Positions 1-7,096 of a stretch of 28,385 nt of DNA are shown piece by piece. Below the pieces are notes generated by a model. It had not been told where the DNA came from. It searched no databases and worked only from the letters and a program-made list of their open reading frames with translations. This DNA is from a virus. Every line of letters begins with the position of its first letter. The first letter of the stretch is position 1. Position numbers and translations under genes: made by a program. The stretch is taken from IMG/VR virus record IMGVR_UViG_3300037065_000049, positions 1-28,385 of that record, one strand, 5' to 3'.

Positions 1-1361
1 TCGACCCGCTGGTCTGGAACAAACGGTCCGGCAACCTCGTGGGCGGCCACCAGCGGTACGCGGTCCTCAAGGACCTCGGCGTCGAGCGCGTCCGGGTCCG
101 CGTCGTGGACCTCCCGCCCAACGAGGAGCGCGCCCTCAACGTCGCGCTGAACCGGATCACCGGGGAGTGGGACTTCCCGAAGCTGACCGAGCTGCTGGTA
201 GCCCTCGACGCGGGCGACCTGGACGTCGGCCTGACCGGGTTCGACGAGGCCCAGGTCAAGGACTTGGTCGACTTCGAGAAGGCGGCCCAGGGGGAACCGG
301 AGGCGCCGGACACCGGGGAGGTCATCGCGCCCCCGGCCAAGCCGGTCACCAAGAAGGGCACCCTCTGGCACCTGGGGTCGCACCGCCTCCTGTGCGGCGA
401 CTGCCGCGAGCCCGCTGACGTCGCCCGCCTCCTGGCCGGGGAGGCCGTCCACCTGGTCGTCACCTCCCCGCCCTACGCCGCGCAGCGCGAGTACGACGGC
501 GACAGCGGGTTCGTACCGGTCCTCCCCGAGGCCTACGGCGAGTGGTTCCGCCCCCTCCAGGCCAACCTCGCCCGCCACCTGGCCCCGGACGGGTCGTTCT
601 TCCTGAACCTCAAGGAACACTGCCAGGACGGCCAGCGCCACCCCTACGTCAAGGACCTGGTCCTCCGCCTGGCCCGGGAGTGGGGCTGGCGGTTCGTGGA
701 CGAGTTCGCCTGGGTCCACGGCGGCACCCCCAAGGGCGTCGTCAACCGGTTCAAGAACGGGTGGGAGCCCGTCTTCCAGCTCACCCGCGGCGCCCATAAG
801 TTCCGGCCGGACGCGGTCCGCCACGCCAGCGAGGACATCCCGGACTGGGGCGGGGACCACACGTCGCAGAACGACGGCAAGAAAATGCACGGCAAAAACA
901 AGCACAGGAAGTCGGCAGGCAGGCAGGCGCACGAGGGGGTCGGCGGGACGCAGGGGCAGGGGCTGCCCCGAGGGGGCGTCTTTGACGGCCAGGACCTCGA
1001 CGTCAAGGCGGGCCTCGCGTACCCGTCCAACGTGTTGAGCGTGGGCAAGAACCGCGAGGCCCTGGGCCACGGCGCCGCCTACCCCGTCGGCCTCCCGGAG
1101 TTCTTCGTCAAGGCCTACTCCGACCCGGGCGACGTGGTCCTGGACCCGTTCCTGGGATCCGGCACGACCCTGGTGGCCGCCGAGCTGCACGGCCGTCGCG
1201 GCTACGGCCTCGAGCTGTCCCCGGCCTACTGCGACATCATCGTCCACCGCTGGCAGACCATGACCGGCAAGAAGGCCGTGGCCGCCGGCGACCCGAGGTG
1301 CCACGTGAAACAATTTGTGGGAACAACGAAAGGAGCAGGGAATGGCCAACCCCCGAGGTAA
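1..1361 (+). CDS. ParB-like domain fused to a beta-class DNA methyltransferase, 5' end missing
   Basis: The reading frame is open to the left edge (frame starting at base 3), so the true start lies outside the window; the GTG at 39 falls inside the conserved ParB-like motif GGHQRY and is not a credible start. The first ~90 visible residues resemble the ParB/sulfiredoxin-type domain that phages often join to methylases. A methyltransferase follows: catalytic motif IV reads TSPPY (462-476) and the SAM-binding motif DPFLGSGTT (1143-1169) comes after it. Motif IV before motif I is the beta-class order; TSPPY suits N4-cytosine or N6-adenine methylation. Between them, about 840-1040 is a basic, Gly-rich stretch that may be the target-recognition region. 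The likely role is to mask phage DNA from host restriction or mark it for packaging or regulation. It overlaps the next gene by 20 bases. Target sequence is unknown. Confidence 0.88.
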   Translation, partial: DPLVWNKRSGNLVGGHQRYAVLKDLGVERVRVRVVDLPPNEERALNVALNRITGEWDFPKLTELLVALDAGDLDVGLTGFDEAQVKDLVDFEKAAQGEPEAPDTGEVIAPPAKPVTKKGTLWHLGSHRLLCGDCREPADVARLLAGEAVHLVVTSPPYAAQREYDGDSGFVPVLPEAYGEWFRPLQANLARHLAPDGSFFLNLKEHCQDGQRHPYVKDLVLRLAREWGWRFVDEFAWVHGGTPKGVVNRFKNGWEPVFQLTRGAHKFRPDAVRHASEDIPDWGGDHTSQNDGKKMHGKNKHRKSAGRQAHEGVGGTQGQGLPRGGVFDGQDLDVKAGLAYPSNVLSVGKNREALGHGAAYPVGLPEFFVKAYSDPGDVVLDPFLGSGTTLVAAELHGRRGYGLELSPAYCDIIVHRWQTMTGKKAVAAGDPRCHVKQFVGTTKGAGNGQPPR

Positions 1362-1713
1362 CCCGCAGAACCTGATCCCCTTCAAGCCGGGCCAGTCGGG
1401 CAACCCGAGCGGCCGGCCCAAGCGGCGGCCCATCTCGGACGCCTACGAGGCGGTCGCGGACCTGCCCCTGCCGGAGGATCTGCGGGCCAAGCTGAAGCTG
1501 CCCAAGGGCGCCAAGTACCGGGACGCCGTGGCCCTGCGCCAGTTCCAGATGGCCATCATCAAGGGCAACTCCCCCGCGGCCAAGGAGATCCGCGAAGCCA
1601 TCGAGGGCAAGGCCACGCAGCGCGTCGAGCTGGTCGGCGGGGAGGACGCGCCGCCGATCGGGATCACCTATGAGCTCGTCGAACCCCCCAAGCCTCGACC
1701 CCCGGCGGGTTAA
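1342..1713 (+). CDS. DUF5681-like protein, small terminase subunit candidate
   Basis: A 123-residue protein. The ATG at 1342 is chosen because a good ribosome site, AAAGGAG (1329-1335), lies seven bases upstream; a GTG at 1315 is further upstream but has no such site. The N terminus carries the FKPGQSGNPSGRPK motif typical of DUF5681 proteins, which in phages are commonly encoded just before the large terminase. The rest is charged and probably helical. Position and family suggest a DNA-recognition partner of the terminase, but no helix-turn-helix is obvious by eye, so the terminase role is inference. The gene overlaps the methyltransferase by 20 bases and the large terminase by 44 bases, suggesting coupled translation. 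Confidence 0.75.
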   Translation: MANPRGNPQNLIPFKPGQSGNPSGRPKRRPISDAYEAVADLPLPEDLRAKLKLPKGAKYRDAVALRQFQMAIIKGNSPAAKEIREAIEGKATQRVELVGGEDAPPIGITYELVEPPKPRPPAG

Positions 1714-2914
1714 GGTCACCCGGGTCTTCGACCGCAACTACCGGTCGACCGCCCAGTTCCCGGTCAACGTCGGCGGCGCCCGCTCCACCAAGAGCTACTC
1801 CATCGCGCAGCTGCTGGTGCAGCGCCTCATCACGCGCCGGGACCGGAAGATCCTCGTCTCGCGGAAAACGTTCCCGGCCCTCCGCATCACCGCCTACAAG
1901 CTGGTCGTCGACCTCCTGTCTGCCTACGGCTACCTGCCGCGCCTCCACCACGACAAGGTGGCCCACCTCATCACCTGCCCGTGGACCGGCGCCTTCATGG
2001 CCTTCATGGCCATCGACGACCCCGAGAAGATCAAGTCGACCGAGTGGAACGACATCTGGATGGAGGAGGCCAGCGAGTTCGACTGGAACGACTTCCTCAT
2101 CCTGCAGACCCGCATGAGCGCGCCCTGCGCGCCGGGGGAGCCCAACCAGATATTCCTGTCCCTCAACCCCACTGACGAGGACGGGTGGATCAACCAGCAG
2201 CTGATCCTCTCGCCCGCCTTCAAGGGCCGCGTCGACCTCATCGAGTCCACCTACCGGGACAACCCGTTCCTGTCCGCCGAGTACATCGCGGTCCTCGAGG
2301 GCCTCAAGGACCAGGACCCGAACGCCCACCAGATCTACGCCGAGGGCAAGTTCGGCAAGCTGACGAACGTCATCTACAACCCCTACGTCGTCGTGCCCGC
2401 CTTCCCGGAGGAGTTCGACGACACGTTCTATGGGCTCGACTTCGGCTTCAACAACCCGTCCGCCCTGCTCGAGATCAACCAGAAGGACAAGGTGCATCAC
2501 TACCTGCGGCAGCTGATCTACAAGACCGGCCTCACGAACGCGGACCTGATCGAGGAGGTGAAGCGGGTCATCCCCAACAAGAAGCACTGGCGCCGCCCCT
2601 TCTACGCCGACGCCGCGGAGCCCGCCCGCATCGAGGAGTTCTGCAAGGCCGGGTTCAACGTCCACTCGGCGGACAAGGACGTGAAGCCCGGGATTGATTT
2701 GTGCCAAAGGCTGAAATTCTATACGATGTCCGACAACGTCGACCTGAACAAAGAACGGGCCAGCTACAAGTGGAAGACCGACAAGAACGGCCACATCCTC
2801 GACGAACCGGTGAAATTCATGGACCACCTGATGGACGCCAAGCGGTACGGGATCTACAGTCGGGCCAAGAAGATCGGGGCGATCCCGAGCATCATGGTCT
2901 TCGACAATGATTAA
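1670..2914 (+). CDS. terL: Terminase large subunit (DNA packaging ATPase/nuclease)
   Basis: A 414-residue packaging motor that pumps DNA into the prohead through the portal and cuts the concatemer. The ATPase domain has a Walker A-like GGARSTKS (residues 35-42) and a Walker B-like DIWMEE (129-134) with the catalytic acidic residue at its end. The RNase H-like nuclease domain shows the three expected acidic stations: D257 in LDFGFNNP, D314 in FYADAAEP, and D385/D389 in DHLMD. Length and motifs fit the PBSX/Terminase_3 group. The ATG at 1670 lies inside the preceding gene and has no strong ribosome site, so translation probably depends on coupling. The last eight bases overlap the next gene. 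Confidence 0.95.
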   Translation: MSSSNPPSLDPRRVKVTRVFDRNYRSTAQFPVNVGGARSTKSYSIAQLLVQRLITRRDRKILVSRKTFPALRITAYKLVVDLLSAYGYLPRLHHDKVAHLITCPWTGAFMAFMAIDDPEKIKSTEWNDIWMEEASEFDWNDFLILQTRMSAPCAPGEPNQIFLSLNPTDEDGWINQQLILSPAFKGRVDLIESTYRDNPFLSAEYIAVLEGLKDQDPNAHQIYAEGKFGKLTNVIYNPYVVVPAFPEEFDDTFYGLDFGFNNPSALLEINQKDKVHHYLRQLIYKTGLTNADLIEEVKRVIPNKKHWRRPFYADAAEPARIEEFCKAGFNVHSADKDVKPGIDLCQRLKFYTMSDNVDLNKERASYKWKTDKNGHILDEPVKFMDHLMDAKRYGIYSRAKKIGAIPSIMVFDND

Positions 2915-3227
2915 GGCCGCGCGCTGGCTCTGGCGCGCCGGCCTGTTCTGGCTGGCCGGCAAGTTCCTCGAGTGGTCCGTCGCCCTGCACCCCGAGCCCT
3001 TCAACGCCTACATCCTCGAGCGGTCCACCGTCGCCACCTTCCAGGCCGTGAAGCAGAACCTGCGCGCCCGCGGCACCCGCCTCTGTGAGGCCTGCACGTC
3101 CACGCGGGGCCCGCTCAAGCGCGTCGGCGGCGTCTTCGCCTGCCCCGCTCACCTCAACCAGGTCCGCGCCCAAGAGGCCGAGAAGCAGCGCCGTGCGGCA
3201 CTGCCGCCGCAGGCGGCGCACGCGTGA
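2907..3227 (+). CDS. Small Cys/His (zinc-ribbon-like) protein between terminase and portal
   Basis: A 106-residue protein of unknown function that starts within the last bases of the terminase gene and ends in a GTGA overlap with the portal gene. The N-terminal third is rich in Trp, Leu and Ala (about residues 5-25) and may be amphipathic or membrane-associating. The second half carries CEAC, then about 15 residues, then CPAH, a C-x2-C...C-x2-H arrangement consistent with a zinc site. The C terminus is a charged, helical, Ala-rich tail. The same Cys/His layout appears in the short gene at 5967-6203, suggesting the two are distant paralogues. It could be a head assembly accessory; nothing in the sequence fixes a function. 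Confidence 0.72.
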   Translation: MIKAARWLWRAGLFWLAGKFLEWSVALHPEPFNAYILERSTVATFQAVKQNLRARGTRLCEACTSTRGPLKRVGGVFACPAHLNQVRAQEAEKQRRAALPPQAAHA

Positions 3228-5344
3228 AGCGCGTCTCGATGCGCCTCGACCCGGCCGAGCGCGACCTGCTCAAGGCCCTGCGCGCCAACCCGAACGCGCG
3301 CGCCAAGGAGCTGCGGTCCCAGGGCGACGAGCCGGACACCCAGTTCGAGAGCGGCATCCCGCAACCGATCCCCTTCAGCGACGTCAGCGAGGCCTACGGC
3401 CTCCACGTCTGGGTCTACGCCTGCGTCCGCGCCATCGCCACGGCGGCGACGAGCGTCGACATCCTCCCCTACGTCCAGGACCCCGAGGGCAAGTGGACCC
3501 TCAACGAGACGCACGCCTTCCACAAACTCCTGATGAACCCCAACCCGTACATGACCGGCCGGAACCTGCGGGAGTTCACCTTCCTGACGCAACCGTTGAC
3601 CGGCAACGCGTACTACGCCCTAGAGCGCCTGGGCGGCAAGGAGGTCAAGGAGATCTGGCCCCTCCCCGCGGGCCACGTGCGCCCCGTCACCACCAAGGCC
3701 AAGTTCATCGACCACTACATCTACGACGTGGCCGGCCACCTGATCCGGTTCGAGGCCGACGAGATCATGCACTTCCGGGACGCCAGCCCCACGTCGCTGC
3801 ACTACGGCCAGGGCGCCATCCAGCCCATCGTCAACGCGATCACCTCCGACCTCAACGCCATGATGTGGAACAAAGCCTTCTTCGCCAACGGGGCCAAGCT
3901 CGACGGCGTCCTCGAGACGGACCAGGCGCTGGAGTCGGACACCAAGCGCAAGCTGATGGCGGCCTGGAAAAAGATGTACGCGGGCAACGCCAACAACGGC
4001 AGCACGGCCATCATGGACGGCGGCGTGAAGTACCGCCAGCTCACCGCCAACATCAAGGACATGGACTTCGTCAACCTCCGCAAGCAGGTCCGCGACGAGG
4101 TGCTGGCCGCGTTCAACGTCCCGCCCTCGGTGGTCGGCCTCCTCGAGTTCGCCAACTACTCCAACATGAAGGAGCAGATGCGCGCCTTCTGGACGAACAA
4201 CATCATCCCGCGCCTGACCAGCTACGGCGACACGCTCACGCTCCGGGCCCGGCAGACGACGGGCGACGCCAAGACCGTGTTCCAGGCGGACACGTCCACG
4301 GTCGAGGCCCTCCGCGCCAACGAGAAGGACCGGGCCGACACGGTCATGGTCTACGTCAACGCGGGTGTCCCCATCAACGACATCATCACGAAGCTGGACC
4401 TCCCCTTCGAGCAGGTCGAGGGCGGCGACGTCGCGCGGCCGCGCTACACCACGCCGGACCCGGGCACCGGCGCCGTTCCCGCGGACCCCAACGCGCCACC
4501 GCCACCGCCCGCCAAGGGCCTGACCAAGGCGGTCAAGGCCGACGAGGAAGCGATGCGCGACGCGGCCTGGAAAGCGTTCGACGCCAAGCTCGTGCCGCAC
4601 GAGGAGTCCTTCATCACCTCCATGCGCGGGTTCTTCAAGGGCCAGAGGCGCCGGGTCGTCAAGGCCGTCGAGGACCACGCCGCCCAGTTCGTGGGCAAGA
4701 CCTTCGCCGTCCGCGCCAAGAACACCGACGCCGTGGTCCACCTCGTGTTCGACATCCAGAAGGAGAACGACCTGATGGGCCAGGCCGCGGACCGCCACAT
4801 CCGGGGCACCTACTTCGACTTCGCCGTCGCCACCGCCCGCAAGGTCAAGCCCGGCTTCGATTTCAACCTGCAGGACCCGCACGCGCTGGCGTGGATCGAG
4901 GCGAAGAAGGTCAAGCTCGTGCAGGAGGCCAACGCCTACACGCTCGAGCAGATCTCCGACGCCGTGGTCGAGGGCGTGGGCCAGGCCGTCGCCGGCGGGT
5001 TCGGCGCGGGGGAGACCATCGCGCAGATCACGGACCGGATCGACGAGGTCTACAAGTTCGCCGTGGACGCGCGGGCCGAGCGCATCGCGCGCACGGAAGT
5101 GATCGGCGCGTCCAACGCCGGGGCCTTCGACGGCATGGAGAAGACTGGCGTCGAGCAGAAGGGCTGGCTGTCCTCGCGGGACAACAAGGTCCGCGACACC
5201 CACGTCGCCATCGAGGCGGCCGGGCCCGTCGGGATCCACGACACGTTCGTGTCCCCGTCCGGCGCCGCGCTCCAGTACCCCGGCGACCCGCAGGGCGGAG
5301 CGGCCGAGATCGTGAACTGCCGGTGCGCGCTGGTCGCGCGGTAG
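3224..5344 (+). CDS. HK97-family portal protein fused to MuF (SPP1 gp7-like) head morphogenesis domain
   Basis: A 706-residue protein combining two proteins that are separate in most phages. Residues ~1-420 read as an HK97-type portal: HVWVYACVRAIA near the N terminus, the GNAYYALER region, and the C-terminal AFNVPPSVVG...ANYSNMKEQMRAFW block. The portal is the dodecameric ring at the head vertex through which DNA passes. A Pro-rich linker (about residues 422-432) leads into ~270 residues ending with hallmarks of the SPP1 gp7/Mu gpF family: ARTEVIGASNAG, then LSSRDNKVRDTH, and a final VNCRCALVAR. MuF proteins are minor head proteins bound to portal and ejected or retained with the genome. Start is GTG at 3224 in a GTGA overlap; ATG at 3239 is an alternative. 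No frameshift or stop separates the two halves. Confidence 0.93.
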   Translation: MKRVSMRLDPAERDLLKALRANPNARAKELRSQGDEPDTQFESGIPQPIPFSDVSEAYGLHVWVYACVRAIATAATSVDILPYVQDPEGKWTLNETHAFHKLLMNPNPYMTGRNLREFTFLTQPLTGNAYYALERLGGKEVKEIWPLPAGHVRPVTTKAKFIDHYIYDVAGHLIRFEADEIMHFRDASPTSLHYGQGAIQPIVNAITSDLNAMMWNKAFFANGAKLDGVLETDQALESDTKRKLMAAWKKMYAGNANNGSTAIMDGGVKYRQLTANIKDMDFVNLRKQVRDEVLAAFNVPPSVVGLLEFANYSNMKEQMRAFWTNNIIPRLTSYGDTLTLRARQTTGDAKTVFQADTSTVEALRANEKDRADTVMVYVNAGVPINDIITKLDLPFEQVEGGDVARPRYTTPDPGTGAVPADPNAPPPPPAKGLTKAVKADEEAMRDAAWKAFDAKLVPHEESFITSMRGFFKGQRRRVVKAVEDHAAQFVGKTFAVRAKNTDAVVHLVFDIQKENDLMGQAADRHIRGTYFDFAVATARKVKPGFDFNLQDPHALAWIEAKKVKLVQEANAYTLEQISDAVVEGVGQAVAGGFGAGETIAQITDRIDEVYKFAVDARAERIARTEVIGASNAGAFDGMEKTGVEQKGWLSSRDNKVRDTHVAIEAAGPVGIHDTFVSPSGAALQYPGDPQGGAAEIVNCRCALVAR

Positions 5345-5439
5345 GAGATGAATTAAAGCGTTTCATCTGCTACGATTCGGCAAGCACCCGCACCGCCGCC
5401 TTTATTTTCACCGCCTTTGGCGGACCAAGGAGGAATCAA
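5345..5439 (+). promoter_or_regulatory. Leader region with two small hairpins and a weak promoter candidate
   Basis: This 95-base gap is more A+T rich than its surroundings. It holds an inverted repeat GATGAA...TTCATC just after the portal stop and a second one, CCGCC-TTT-GGCGG, shortly before the ribosome site. TACGAT preceded 17 bases upstream by ATGAAT is a poor match to a sigma70 promoter. A strong ribosome site (AAGGAGG) precedes the ATG at 5440. A separate promoter for the next gene is plausible but not established. Confidence 0.3.
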
Positions 5440-5904
5440 ATGAAGAAGCTGCTCACCGGCATCACCCTGGCCCTGGGCCTGGCCTTCCTGGCCCCCAAGG
5501 CGCACGCCCTCGAGACCATCAAGCCGCTCCACCCGTCCGTCCAGATCGTGCTCACCAGCACGACCTACACCGGCGCGGTGTCCAGCACCACGGCCTCCGT
5601 CGACCTTTCCGGCGGCGACCTGACGTCCATCTCCTGCGCGTACTACATCGGCAGCGCGTCCTCGACGGGCACGCCGACCCTCGACGCGGCCATCCAGATC
5701 TCGCCCGACGGCGGGACCAACTGGACCACGGCGGGGTCCTTCACGCAGCAGACCTCGACCGCGACGGCCACCGTCAACGGCAAGACCTTCGTCAAGCAGG
5801 ACGTCTCGACGGGGCCCGGCACGAAGGCGCGGATCTTGTTCACGGGCGCGGCCAACACCAGCTGGATCGGCGTCAAGGCCTGGTGCCTGCCGACGGTCGA
5901 CTGA
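5440..5904 (+). CDS. Secreted beta-rich protein with Sec signal peptide (moron candidate)
   Basis: A 154-residue protein. The ATG at 5440 follows a strong AAGGAGG site at ideal spacing; the longer frame upstream is only a shadow of the portal gene. The N terminus is a textbook Sec signal peptide: MKK, a hydrophobic core TGITLALGLAFLAP, and an AHA cleavage site after residue 23. The mature part is rich in Ser, Thr, Gly and Val, probably a beta sandwich, with exactly two cysteines (66 and 149) that could form a disulfide after export. The motif ISPDGGTNW is seen in phage virion proteins, so a decoration role cannot be ruled out. It lies between portal and protease, flanked by a leader gap and a strong hairpin, as expected for an added cargo gene. 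Its function is unknown; surface modification or superinfection exclusion are options. Confidence 0.8.
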   Translation: MKKLLTGITLALGLAFLAPKAHALETIKPLHPSVQIVLTSTTYTGAVSSTTASVDLSGGDLTSISCAYYIGSASSTGTPTLDAAIQISPDGGTNWTTAGSFTQQTSTATATVNGKTFVKQDVSTGPGTKARILFTGAANTSWIGVKAWCLPTVD

Positions 5905-5932
5905 ACGACTTAACGTAGGGCAACAAGTACGG

Positions 5933-5965
5933 CCCCTCGGCGCTGCCAGGCGCGGCGCCGGGGGG
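5933..5965 (+). terminator. Strong GC hairpin after the secreted-protein gene
   Basis: Arms at 5933-5943 and 5955-5965 form 11 pairs including one G-T wobble, around an 11-base loop. No T-tract follows, so it is not a classical intrinsic terminator. It may attenuate transcription, stabilise the upstream message, or occlude the ribosome site of the next gene, whose start lies immediately downstream. Confidence 0.5.
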
Positions 5966-5966
5966 A

Positions 5967-6203
5967 GTGGAAGGGGGGAAGGTGCGCCGACGAGATCGCC
6001 TGGCCCAGGTCATCCTGGGGTGGCTGCTGAAGATTCACCCGGACCTGCTGGCCGACCGGGACGCGGCGCTGGCCCGCGCGGTCGTGGTGGCGGTCCTCGA
6101 AGGGAACGGCCTCACGATGTGCCGCGCGTGCGCGCAGCGGGTGGGCCTGGTGAGGCAGAACGGCGAGTGGGTCTGCGCGGCCCACCGGACCACGGAGGCG
6201 TGA
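5967..6203 (+). CDS. Second small Cys/His (zinc-ribbon-like) protein
   Basis: A short protein of 78 residues from the GTG at 5967, or 73 from the GTG at 5982; the latter has a G-rich ribosome-like run at 5973-5978, but both spacings are short, so the start is uncertain. The first half is hydrophobic and helical. The second half holds CRAC, about 14 residues, then CAAH, the same C-x2-C...C-x2-H layout as the protein at 2907-3227, and the two share the motif spacing and a Gly-x-aromatic/Val lead-in before the second pair. The gene ends three bases before the protease start. It is probably a real gene of the head module with unknown function; a metal-binding assembly factor is a guess. Confidence 0.6.
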   Translation: MEGGKVRRRDRLAQVILGWLLKIHPDLLADRDAALARAVVVAVLEGNGLTMCRACAQRVGLVRQNGEWVCAAHRTTEA

Positions 6204-6206
6204 ACC

Positions 6207-7061
6207 ATGTCCAAGAAGACCCGGCTCGGCTACGTCAAGGAGATCAACGCCGAAGAACGCTCCGTGACGGCCTACGTCTCGACGCATGAGTGGGACCGGA
6301 TGCAGGAGCGCTTCGCCAAGGGCGCCTGGAACCTGGAAGCCTTCAGGAAGAACCCCGTCGTCCTGATGGGCCACGACACCGGCAGCCTCCCCATCGGCAA
6401 GGCCGTCTCCATCGCCGAGGACGAGCACGGGCTCCTGGCCAAGACGGTGTTCCACGAGGAGACGCAGCAGGCCAAGGACGTGTTCAACCTCTACAAGGCC
6501 GGCTTCCTCAACGCTTTCAGCGTGGGCTTCATCCCGAAGAACTTCGTCGCCGAGACCCTGCCCGACGGCCAGAGCAAGGGGATCGTGTTCACCGACGCCG
6601 AGCTGTACGAGTACTCCGCCGTCGCCGTCCCGGCCAACCCGGGCGCCCTGGTGTCGCGGGAAGTGGCCGAGATGGTGGTCAAGACTTTCGGCGAGAATCT
6701 GGTGCAACCCCTCGCGGGCGACGAGGCCGGCCGTTACCTGGTGGTCCCCGACGCGGGCCCGGTGCCCCGCCCGGCCGACGACCTCGACGCGGCGCTCAAG
6801 CAGCTGGCCGACATGGCGCGGATCGTGAAGGGCAAGCCGCTGGACGAGCAGAAGCTGTCCCTGGTCAAGAGCGCCATCGACACCCTGCACGAGGCCGTGG
6901 TCGCCTCCACCCCGGGCCTGGCCGCCGCCGACTTCGCGCGGTTGAGCGAGGCCGTCAAAGGCTACGCGGACGTCCTCCGCACCATCGCCCCCCAACGCAC
7001 CGCCATTTTGAAACAAACGATTTCCCAGGTCGGGAAAGCCCTCACGGGCCGCGCGGGCTAG
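6207..7061 (+). CDS. Prohead maturation protease, HK97/S78 family
   Basis: A 284-residue protease that trims the capsid protein's scaffolding domain during head maturation. The first ~160 residues match the caudoviral prohead protease fold. The catalytic His is expected at H56 in VLMGHDT and the catalytic Ser at S105 in NAFSVGF; the downstream DAELYEYSAVAVPANPGA block is also characteristic of the family. Residues ~165-284 are an acidic, helical extension of unknown role that may act in assembly with the scaffold. It sits directly before the major capsid gene, the standard order. ATG at 6207 follows the previous stop by three bases. Confidence 0.93.
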   Translation: MSKKTRLGYVKEINAEERSVTAYVSTHEWDRMQERFAKGAWNLEAFRKNPVVLMGHDTGSLPIGKAVSIAEDEHGLLAKTVFHEETQQAKDVFNLYKAGFLNAFSVGFIPKNFVAETLPDGQSKGIVFTDAELYEYSAVAVPANPGALVSREVAEMVVKTFGENLVQPLAGDEAGRYLVVPDAGPVPRPADDLDAALKQLADMARIVKGKPLDEQKLSLVKSAIDTLHEAVVASTPGLAAADFARLSEAVKGYADVLRTIAPQRTAILKQTISQVGKALTGRAG

Positions 7062-7096
7062 TTACCCGCGCAGACCGACCTGAAAGAGAGCACGCC

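Noticed and set aside
3085-5439. The long plus-strand open frame that overlaps the portal in another frame and runs into the secreted-protein gene
   Set aside because: The part before 5440 is Arg/Pro/Gly-rich out-of-frame portal sequence. Only 5440-5904, with its own ribosome site and signal peptide, is a gene.
6290-7096. The frame extending upstream of the capsid start
   Set aside because: It overlaps the protease gene in another frame and has shadow composition; ATG 7097 has the ribosome site and the normal start of a capsid protein.
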